Positions 1 through 6,105 of a stretch of 7,742 nucleotides of DNA are shown piece by piece. The position numbers and the translations under genes are program-made. A model generated the notes under the pieces. That model searched no databases, was not told the DNA's origin, and saw only the letters and a list, made by a program, of their open reading frames with translations. This stretch comes from Kiritimatiellia bacterium (GTDB lineage: Bacteria; Verrucomicrobiota; Kiritimatiellia; RFP12; UBA1067): assembly GCA_024405255.1 (NCBI GenBank), contig JAKSOY010000214.1, forward strand, positions 1 to 7,742, in the 5' to 3' direction. How positions within the stretch are numbered: position 1 is the first letter of the stretch; the number at the start of each line of letters is the position of its first letter.

Positions 1-114
1 CGCCAAGACCGCAAGGCCCAGGGCGATCAAAGCCAGATAATAGACAAGGAAGAGCACGAGACGGATGGCCTCATTGACAACCGCGCCTTTGATGCTTCCC
101 GATTCTCGTACCAT
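1..114 (-). CDS. N-terminus of an unidentified membrane protein (partial, runs off left edge)
   Basis: The visible 38 codons begin MVRESGSIKGAVVNEAIRL and continue into an uninterrupted hydrophobic stretch (about residues 19-38, rich in Leu, Val, Ala and two Tyr). This looks like a first transmembrane helix after a short, mildly basic N-terminus. The ATG at 114-112 is preceded by GGAAGG (129-124) at a 9-base spacing. It is the first possible start after the upstream mutase stop: the reading frame is the same as that of the mutase and is closed only by that TAG, with no ATG, GTG or TTG codon in between. The 24-base gap to the mutase gene suggests cotranscription. The family cannot be named from this much sequence; a polytopic membrane protein or a membrane-anchored enzyme are both possible. 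Confidence 0.72.
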   Translation of the reverse strand, partial: MVRESGSIKGAVVNEAIRLVLFLVYYLALIALGLAVLA

Positions 115-123
115 CTCTAACTG

Positions 124-129
124 CCTTCC
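124..129 (-). promoter_or_regulatory. Ribosome binding site of the left-edge membrane protein
   Basis: GGAAGG on the minus strand lies 9 bases before the ATG at 114. It supports a real translation start in the short space after the mutase stop codon. Confidence 0.5.
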
Positions 130-138
130 CGAACGGTG

Positions 139-1503
139 CTACCTTGTATTGCCGAGGATCGCTTTGGAAAGTTTCGCCAACCACTCGTCCAGCTGGGCCG
201 ATGTCGCACATTCCACCAAGAGACGCAAGAAAGGCTCGGTGTTGGATTGGCGAATCGAAATCCAGCCGTCCGCATACTCCAGCCGATATCCGTCGAGATC
301 GCTGCGTCCGGTCTCCGCGCCCAACTGCGCCGCCGCAGCCAACACACGCCGGATCGCCGCCGGCTTGTCGTCGACGCGGAAATTCACCTCTCCCGAATTC
401 GCGTATTTCCCGCAAATCGGCGCCAGAAAGGCCGAGGGGGACTGTCCCTTTCTCTTGGCGTCCGCCAACGCGCCGAGGATGCGCATCGCCGCGAGAACGC
501 CCGAATCGCAATTGAAGAACTCGGAGAAGTAGTAGTGTCCGGCCAGTTCGCCGCCGCAGAGCGCCTCGCGCGCACGCATTTCGGGCTTGGCGAAGGCGTG
601 GCCCACAGGCACCATCACCGGCGTGAAACCATCCGCACGCAAGGCCTCGAGACTCGCACGACTCGTGCGCACATCGTGCAAGACCACCGCACGCGCGCCA
701 TCCGGATCGATCGCCCGCCGCGTTTCGCGCGCGACAATCGGAATCAGATAGTCGGGCTGGATGAACGAGCCCGTCTCGTCGACGAACATCGCCCGATCGG
801 CATCGCCGTCGAAGATGACGCCGCAATCCAGCTTTTCCGCCCGCACGCACGCGGCGATCTGTTCGCGCGCGGCCTCGTTGAGCGGATTCGGCGAGTGGCT
901 CGGGAAACTTCCATCCACCGTGTCGTTCAATCGAAGCGCCGTCGGGAACAACTCCGCCGCGAACAAGGACGCCATCCCGTTCGAACAGTCGACCGCGAAG
1001 CGAAGTCCCGTCAGGTCGGGCAAACGGGCCCGCTGCCACATGAGATAACGATCCCGCGCCTCCGGCACCGATGCGACAGGCGGCACGGGCGTATCGGCCG
1101 CGAACCGTTCCGTCGACGCCTTCACGAGCCGTTCGACTTCGTTCAGGCCGTTCGCGTAGCCGACCGGCAGCGCCCCGCGCTTCGACACTTTGAGCCCGTT
1201 GTCGGACGGCGGATTGTGCGAGGCGGTAATCATCACGCTCCCGTCGAATCCGTCCTCCGCCGTAAAGAAGTAGACCATCGGCGTGGAGCAGATGCCCAGA
1301 TCGCTGACCTCTGCCCCGGCCGCCACCAATCCCTTCACCAGCGCATCATGTACCGCCGGTGAACTCGTACGGCCGTCTCGGCCCACGAGCCAGCGCGTGC
1401 CGCCAACGACTTTCGGCAGCGCACAGCCTACGCGATAAACCGTCTCAAGGTCGAAATCGGCCCCGTAGGTTCCGCGCATATCGTATGCCTTGAAAAAGCC
1501 CAT
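139..1503 (-). CDS. manB: Phosphomannomutase/phosphoglucomutase (alpha-D-phosphohexomutase family)
   Basis: This cytoplasmic enzyme interconverts hexose 6-phosphates and 1-phosphates (mannose and/or glucose), feeding nucleotide-sugar synthesis for envelope glycans or exopolysaccharide. From the ATG at 1503 it has 454 residues, the usual length, and all four family signatures. These are the phosphoserine loop TASHNP (93-98, catalytic Ser95), the magnesium loop DGDADR (232-237), the sugar-specificity loop GGELAGHYYF (317-326) and the C-terminal phosphate-binding loop RQSNTEPFLRLLVE (418-431). The N-terminal FKAYDMRG (4-11) is also typical. A GTG two codons upstream (1509) is possible but sits inside the ribosome binding site, so the ATG is preferred. 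The gene follows the PDZ protein after 15 bases and is probably the penultimate visible gene of the operon. The PMM/PGM type is favoured over phosphoglucosamine mutase by the GGELAGH and SNTEP loops. Substrate preference cannot be read from sequence, so the symbol is nominal. Confidence 0.93.
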   Translation of the reverse strand: MGFFKAYDMRGTYGADFDLETVYRVGCALPKVVGGTRWLVGRDGRTSSPAVHDALVKGLVAAGAEVSDLGICSTPMVYFFTAEDGFDGSVMITASHNPPSDNGLKVSKRGALPVGYANGLNEVERLVKASTERFAADTPVPPVASVPEARDRYLMWQRARLPDLTGLRFAVDCSNGMASLFAAELFPTALRLNDTVDGSFPSHSPNPLNEAAREQIAACVRAEKLDCGVIFDGDADRAMFVDETGSFIQPDYLIPIVARETRRAIDPDGARAVVLHDVRTSRASLEALRADGFTPVMVPVGHAFAKPEMRAREALCGGELAGHYYFSEFFNCDSGVLAAMRILGALADAKRKGQSPSAFLAPICGKYANSGEVNFRVDDKPAAIRRVLAAAAQLGAETGRSDLDGYRLEYADGWISIRQSNTEPFLRLLVECATSAQLDEWLAKLSKAILGNTR

Positions 1504-1508
1504 GGTCA

Positions 1509-1514
1509 CCCCTT
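1509..1514 (-). promoter_or_regulatory. Ribosome binding site that fixes the mutase start
   Basis: Minus-strand AAGGGG ends 5 bases before the ATG at 1503. The alternative GTG (1509-1507) overlaps this element and could not use it, so the shorter start is preferred. Confidence 0.6.
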
Positions 1515-1518
1515 CGCG

Positions 1519-3708
1519 TTATTCGCCCTTAGCGCCCAGTTTGATGCGCACGACGCGCGTTTTCTCAAGGCGACGCACCGACAGCGAAAATTCGCTCTTG
1601 CCCCGCACGAGATCGCCGAACGACTTCACGTCCTTGACCGGCTGGTTGTCGACATGCGTCACGACCTCATACGGACGGAGCCCCGCGACTGCCGCCGGAT
1701 TGCCCGGCTGCACCTTGCACACCACAAGACCCGGCGCATCGTCCGGCAACTTGAAATAGCCGCGCACTTCGAAGGTGAGTTCCGCAAAGATCGCCCCCAT
1801 CTCCTTCGCGCGGAAACGCTTCGCCTTGCGGAAATGCGTCGGCGCCTGGGCGAGCTTCATCTTCACGGACTTCTTCTCGCCATTGCGCACATAGTCAATC
1901 ACCACGTCCGCACCGATGCCCAACTGCGTGAAGGTCTCGTTGATGCCCTCTTCGAGATTCGGCCACGGTGCAATGCGATCGGCATCCACAATCCCCAGCT
2001 CGGCCATGCCGATGCGGCTGTAAAGTTCCTCCAGATCGACATCCGACGCCATGCCGCCGCGTCCCGACAGCGAATGGCGCTTGTTCTCGCCTTCACGCCG
2101 CACGAACAGGAGGATGTCGTCCGCCTGAAGCCCCGCCTTCGCAGCCGGCGAGTCCGCATGGACACGACGCACGAGCGCACCGGGCGTGTTGAACGCCGCC
2201 AAGTACCCCGCCGCCTTCTTCTCACGCGCCAGTTCGTCCGTGAGCGGCTGGACTTCCGTACCGATCCACGCCACGCGAATGCGGTCTTTGCCCTTGCGCA
2301 GAGCGAACTCCGGATTGAAGGACCGCGCGCGCACGAGCGCCGCCATCGTCCGCACGGACATCTCCTCGTCGCGCGACCACCGTTCGCCCGAACGGCGTTG
2401 TACGCTGCCCATCACGAGCGCACCCTTCTCCGTCACCGCGAATGCCTGACGGCCATTCGACTTGTTCATCCGCAGGTCCGGCGCCACCTCGCCACCCCGC
2501 AGGCTGTCAAAGCCATGGACTTCCTCCGGCACCATCTCGAGCGTGAGACGTCCGTCCAGGCTCCGCGCCGACACGGTATAGAGCTTGGAGAGGAAATGCG
2601 ATGCTGCAGGAGCCTCGTCAAAGGGCATCGGCTCGAACGCGTCCGGCAGTTTGCCATCCGGGAAACGCAGCAGCACGAATCCATACTTGTCGAACGTCCC
2701 CACATACTCAAGTGCCTTGCGCGAACCGTCCGGCAAAACGGCCTCAAGCTTTTCGATCTCGGCCGTCTGCGACGCATCCAACGAGAGGAACGTCAGCAGT
2801 TCGCCCTGCGGCAATGCAAATGCCAACGTGTCGATTTCCGTATTGTTCTCTTCACGGTCATTGCGGAAGATGATGCTCCGGCGTCCCTTGCTCTTTTCGA
2901 CTTCACGACGCACGAAGACCGGCACGAGCGAACGGGTCACACGCGCCTTCAGGGCGGCCTGACGCGCCTCAAGGGCCTTCGGCTCTTCGCCCTTCCAGGT
3001 GGACGGCGCCGCAAAGAACGCTTCGTCGAGCCGCAGCGAATTACGGAAGGAAAGCGACACCGCTTCGCCCTTGCCATTCAGGGCAATGCAATTCGCCGGC
3101 ACCTTGGTGAGGCACGCATTCAGTTCCGCATAGTGACGAACGGGAAGTCCGCCCGCCCCCGCGAGACCGGCGATGCTCTGTCCATTCTCGCGAATGCTGT
3201 AGAAGAAGCGCAAATCAGCGGCGTTGAGGGGATCGCCCTTCTGAAAGACCAGCGGCTTCGCACCCGCCACGGGCTGGGCGGTCTTCAATTCGAGCGCGCG
3301 CTGCGTCGGATAGCGTTTCACCGCTTCGGCCGAATAGGACTTGCCGGCGAACTCGACTTGAAGGGACTTCACGATCGTCGACGGAATCGCCAGATCCTGC
3401 ATCAGAACACGGTCCGGTGCCACGAGATAGCCCACCGCCTCGACGGGACGTTCCTTCTCGACATATTCCTCCGCCGAACGATAGTGGATGCTATTGCAGT
3501 TCGGACACAAATAGCCGAAACGGAATCCCTCGGTCTCTTCATCCGGCGGCAGCGCCAAGTCGATCTTGACGGTCACGGACGAATCCGAGTAGCGCGTGAC
3601 GAGTTCCTTCGTCTTCGCGAGCTTCGTTGCCGCCGATTCCTTTTCTTTACCCGCCTGCAACGACAGCACAACCGCCGTCAGGGCCAACATGCCAATCAGT
3701 TTTTTCAT
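1519..3708 (-). CDS. Secreted PDZ protein with two apparent catalytically dead trypsin-like domains
   Basis: This is a predicted exported protein of 729 residues. Residues 1-20 form a signal peptide (MKKLIGMLALTAVVLSLQAG). Manual comparison with the neighbouring HtrA suggests a first chymotrypsin-fold module at about 41-235. The catalytic His, Asp and Ser positions are Leu106, Gln136 and Ala205, and the stretch 197-223 aligns without gaps to the neighbour's active-site serine region. A second module at about 258-440 keeps GELLT (302-306) and LPDGS (325-329), but has Ser309, Phe344 and Gly419/Arg420 at the catalytic positions. Two PDZ domains follow: about 500-618 (SPAAKAGLQADDIL, 520-533, with an unusually long insertion near 541-592) and about 640-727 (NPAAVAGLRPYEVV, 670-683). 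A CPNC motif (68-71) lies in a loop of the first module. The start overlaps the HtrA stop (ATGA), with AAGGA nine bases upstream. Its role is not known; a scaffold, substrate receptor or regulator of HtrA in the periplasm is an inference. Confidence 0.88.
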   Translation of the reverse strand: MKKLIGMLALTAVVLSLQAGKEKESAATKLAKTKELVTRYSDSSVTVKIDLALPPDEETEGFRFGYLCPNCNSIHYRSAEEYVEKERPVEAVGYLVAPDRVLMQDLAIPSTIVKSLQVEFAGKSYSAEAVKRYPTQRALELKTAQPVAGAKPLVFQKGDPLNAADLRFFYSIRENGQSIAGLAGAGGLPVRHYAELNACLTKVPANCIALNGKGEAVSLSFRNSLRLDEAFFAAPSTWKGEEPKALEARQAALKARVTRSLVPVFVRREVEKSKGRRSIIFRNDREENNTEIDTLAFALPQGELLTFLSLDASQTAEIEKLEAVLPDGSRKALEYVGTFDKYGFVLLRFPDGKLPDAFEPMPFDEAPAASHFLSKLYTVSARSLDGRLTLEMVPEEVHGFDSLRGGEVAPDLRMNKSNGRQAFAVTEKGALVMGSVQRRSGERWSRDEEMSVRTMAALVRARSFNPEFALRKGKDRIRVAWIGTEVQPLTDELAREKKAAGYLAAFNTPGALVRRVHADSPAAKAGLQADDILLFVRREGENKRHSLSGRGGMASDVDLEELYSRIGMAELGIVDADRIAPWPNLEEGINETFTQLGIGADVVIDYVRNGEKKSVKMKLAQAPTHFRKAKRFRAKEMGAIFAELTFEVRGYFKLPDDAPGLVVCKVQPGNPAAVAGLRPYEVVTHVDNQPVKDVKSFGDLVRGKSEFSLSVRRLEKTRVVRIKLGAKGE

Positions 3709-5093
3709 TCGAGATCATCCTTTTCTGTGTCTTCCAAATACTTCAAAACAAACGTCAGTTCACGTCCGCGCCGATCCACCACGACATCCATCCGCGACTT
3801 GCCGGGCAGTTCCTTCAGCGCCTTCTCATAGATCGCATCGAGTTCGTCGATCGACGAAACCGGTTTACCATCCATCTTCTTGACGATGTCCTTGCGGCGC
3901 AACCCGGCATTCGCGGCATTGCCTTCCCAGCTTGTCGCCGCCACATAGACGCCACCCGAAGGCGAGAAATACGCCAGGTCGGGTTCATTGAACAAATTGA
4001 TTTCCTTGGCGGTAAAGCCCCAGCGCGAGAAGACCTTCTCCTCGCCTTCGACCTTGCCCTTTTCTACGGGCGCCAGATTCGCCACGAGCTTCTTCCCTTC
4101 GCGCTCGTAGTCCACCCGCACAGACTTGCCGAACGGGAGGCGTCCCAACAACCGCTCCAAGGCGGGCAGGTCTTCGTGACTACGCGCAACGATCGGCTTG
4201 CCATCGACCGCGACGATGCGGTCGTTCGGCTTGAAGCCCGCCTTGCGCGCCGGCGAGCCGAGATCCGTACCGGCCAGCATCACACCGTTCGTGAACGGGA
4301 AATACATGTTGCGATTGAAGTCGTTCAGCGGCTGGAACTGGAATCCGAACCAGCCCCACGCGGCATTTCCCTTCTTCCGCAGGAAAGGCAGAATCTCGAG
4401 AATCGTCGGGGACGGGATCGTGAACGCCTGCGCGCCCTGCGTATTGCCGCGCGCGTTAAGTCCGACGACACGCCCCTGCGTGTCGACGAGCGGTCCGCCC
4501 GAATTGCCAGGCGAAATCGCCGCATCCGTCTGATACCAGAGCGTGTACTGTCCGCTCCGTTCGAGATAGCGGTCGGTGCACGAGACAATGCCCATCGTCA
4601 CCGAGCGGGCGAGTCCCCACGGAGCGCCCATCGCCAGCACAACGTCACCGACATTCACCGGCTTGTCTGAAAGCGACGCCGCCGGCAAGGGCCGCGCGCC
4701 TTTCGGACGCACCAGCTTCAGCAGCGCCACATCCATATCCTTGTCGGCGCCGATGAGTTTCGCCTCGTACGCCGAACCATCCGAGAGAAGGCATCGGATT
4801 TCCACCGCCTTGTCGATGACGTGATGGTTTGTGAGCAATTCGCCCTCCGGCGTAATCACCACGCCCGAACCTGATGCCGCAAGTTTTTCATTCTTGCCGT
4901 CCGACAAGTTTTTACAGAGGACGCGCACATACACGAGCGAAGGAAAGACCTTCGCCCGTGCGGCACGCACGACCTCTCGGAAGTCGGCGGACTCTCCGGC
5001 GAGGCGCTCGACGGCATGAGCCGACACCGAAGCACTCGCCAGCAGCAACACCGACGCTACCGACCACAACAGAAACCCGTATGCCTTCTTCAT
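3705..5093 (-). CDS. htrA: HtrA/Deg family periplasmic serine protease with two PDZ domains
   Basis: This is an envelope protease/chaperone of family S1C that degrades misfolded exported proteins. The 462-residue product starts with a signal peptide (basic MKK, hydrophobic core about 6-20, likely cleavage near residue 25 after ASVSA or AHA). The protease domain (about 38-240) has an intact triad: His91 in LLTNHHVI, Asp121 in DVALLKL and Ser198 in GNSGGP. The loop corresponding to the DegP LA loop is short. PDZ1 is at about 247-342 (SPARKAGFKPNDRIVAVDG, 280-298) and PDZ2 at about 356-452 (NAANAGLRRKDIV, 392-404). The start at 5093 follows AAAGG with a 5-base spacer and lies 21 bases after the isomerase gene. 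The 3' end overlaps the PDZ pseudoprotease gene by four bases. All features expected for activity are present. Whether it is DegP-, DegQ- or DegS-like is undecided; the cleavable-looking signal and two PDZ domains argue against the single-PDZ, membrane-anchored DegS type. Confidence 0.95.
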   Translation of the reverse strand: MKKAYGFLLWSVASVLLLASASVSAHAVERLAGESADFREVVRAARAKVFPSLVYVRVLCKNLSDGKNEKLAASGSGVVITPEGELLTNHHVIDKAVEIRCLLSDGSAYEAKLIGADKDMDVALLKLVRPKGARPLPAASLSDKPVNVGDVVLAMGAPWGLARSVTMGIVSCTDRYLERSGQYTLWYQTDAAISPGNSGGPLVDTQGRVVGLNARGNTQGAQAFTIPSPTILEILPFLRKKGNAAWGWFGFQFQPLNDFNRNMYFPFTNGVMLAGTDLGSPARKAGFKPNDRIVAVDGKPIVARSHEDLPALERLLGRLPFGKSVRVDYEREGKKLVANLAPVEKGKVEGEEKVFSRWGFTAKEINLFNEPDLAYFSPSGGVYVAATSWEGNAANAGLRRKDIVKKMDGKPVSSIDELDAIYEKALKELPGKSRMDVVVDRRGRELTFVLKYLEDTEKDDLE

Positions 5094-5114
5094 GAGTACC
5101 TTTCGTCTACGTCG

Positions 5115-6017
5115 TTAGCAACCCGCCGCCGCACGGCAGTAGCCATTGCAGCGCGCGACTTCCTTGACGGCATTCGACCCCTTCGGAATCCTGTACTCGA
5201 GCTCGATGTCGCAATAGTAGAACCAGCCCTTCTTCTGCAGGAACGGGAAGAGTTTCGCCAGCGGCGTATCGCCCTTGCCGAACGGGAGGTTCTGGGACTT
5301 GTGCGCCTTTGTCGTACGATCCTTGAGATGGAGGGAGTAGATCTTGTCGTGATACTTCTCGATGAACGCCAACGGCGAGATGAAACGCGTCTTGTCACCC
5401 GTCATTGCGGCCGTGTAATGGCCGATGTCGAAATTGATGCGCAACAGCGGCGAGTAGCCGAGCAGCGGACCGTCATACGTGAGCGCGTCGATCTGCGTGT
5501 GGTTGTGGAACGCGATGAAGATACCATACTTGTCCGCGAGCTCCGCACAGCGCTTGCCGATCGTCTCGTATTCGTTCGGCTTCGGGATTTCACGCGTGAT
5601 GCAGGTTGCGCCCAGCGCCTTCGCCGCGGCGATGCGGTATTCGTCCTCCTTCACATTCGTGCCGCCGATGCCCCCGAACTTCACAATGTGAAGGCTGATG
5701 CCGGCATCATCGAACATCTTCTTCAGCACGGGCAGCTTGGTGAGGTCGCGGTTCTTGCCTTTGCCGACAAACGCGTCCACGACTTCGCCCTTGAGTTCAA
5801 GCGTGCCGAGGCCGCTTTCCACGGCATACTTCACGACGTTCGCCGCATCGCACGGCATCGAACGATAGCTGTACGTGATGCACCCCACTTCAACGCCGTT
5901 GTACCACGAACGGCTCTTCTTGTTGGGGACGATCTTCGGCGCCGGGAGGCCTGCAAAACAGGTACCCGCAAACGCGGCCAGACCCAAACCGACGAAATTC
6001 CTTCTGCTCAATTCCAT
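5115..6017 (-). CDS. Tat-exported sugar phosphate isomerase/epimerase-like TIM-barrel protein
   Basis: The 300-residue protein belongs to the xylose isomerase-like TIM-barrel (AP endonuclease 2) superfamily. Members bind a divalent metal and isomerise, epimerise or eliminate sugar derivatives; substrates cannot be predicted from sequence. Residues 1-22 form a twin-arginine signal (SRRNFVGLGLAAFAG), so the protein should be exported folded, possibly with its metal bound. Barrel motifs visible in order are GVEVGCITYSYR (41-52), AFHNHT (169-174), INFDIGHY (194-201), LHLKDR (229-234), the loop GKGD (247-250) and IELEY (271-275). Asp197, His200 and Glu272 or Glu274 are plausible metal or catalytic residues by family analogy. 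The tail carries three closely spaced cysteines (290, 294, 300), which is unusual. The ATG at 6017 has AAGGAA five bases upstream. The gene lies between the other isomerase gene (88 bases upstream) and htrA (21 bases downstream), in the same direction. Confidence 0.88.
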   Translation of the reverse strand: MELSRRNFVGLGLAAFAGTCFAGLPAPKIVPNKKSRSWYNGVEVGCITYSYRSMPCDAANVVKYAVESGLGTLELKGEVVDAFVGKGKNRDLTKLPVLKKMFDDAGISLHIVKFGGIGGTNVKEDEYRIAAAKALGATCITREIPKPNEYETIGKRCAELADKYGIFIAFHNHTQIDALTYDGPLLGYSPLLRINFDIGHYTAAMTGDKTRFISPLAFIEKYHDKIYSLHLKDRTTKAHKSQNLPFGKGDTPLAKLFPFLQKKGWFYYCDIELEYRIPKGSNAVKEVARCNGYCRAAAGC

Positions 6018-6053
6018 GATGTTTCCTTTTCGTTTCGCTTATGGCCCCCACAC

Positions 6054-6087
6054 GAATAGACGGGGGCGCAACGGCCCCCGTCCATTC
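6054..6087 (-). other. Strong intergenic hairpin between the two isomerase genes
   Basis: The arms GAATGGACGGGGGC (6087-6074) and GCCCCCGTCTATTC (6067-6054) are separated by a 6-base loop. In minus-strand RNA all 14 positions pair, with one G-U wobble; the plus-strand RNA would have an A-C mismatch, so the structure fits the minus transcript better. No U-run follows, so it is not a standard intrinsic terminator. A partial terminator, an RNase-processing or 3'-end-stabilising element that lowers or separates expression of the two genes is possible. Confidence 0.7.
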
Positions 6088-6105
6088 TCCTTCGCCAATC
6101 CAGAA

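Noticed and set aside
71..1039. A 322-codon minus-strand frame overlapping the mutase in another phase
   Set aside because: It is an Arg/Gly-rich shadow frame that also crosses the start of the left-edge membrane protein gene; no family features.
136..1362. A 408-codon plus-strand open frame opposite the mutase gene
   Set aside because: Low-complexity Arg-rich translation; the opposite strand encodes an unmistakable phosphohexomutase with all active-site loops.
1501..1509. GTG start for the mutase at 1509
   Set aside because: The GTG lies inside the AAGGGG ribosome binding site; the ATG at 1503 has proper spacing and matches the family N-terminus.
1654..3831. A 725-codon open frame on the plus strand, antisense to the pseudoprotease gene
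   Set aside because: Its translation is Arg/His-rich without recognisable motifs or a signal, and it mirrors the codon bias of the real GC-rich gene opposite. The minus-strand protein has a signal peptide and clear PDZ domains.
3627..4670. A 347-codon plus-strand frame opposite htrA
   Set aside because: Antisense to the conserved protease and PDZ sequence; the translation is rich in Arg, His and Gln with no domain.
6008..6085. A 25-codon minus-strand frame starting in the intergenic hairpin and overlapping the second isomerase start
   Set aside because: AAGGAG lies only one base before its ATG, too close for normal initiation, and the ORF is explained by the hairpin sequence. A leader peptide cannot be excluded but is not supported.
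6054..6087. Intrinsic transcription terminator at the hairpin
   Set aside because: No run of U follows the stem on either strand.
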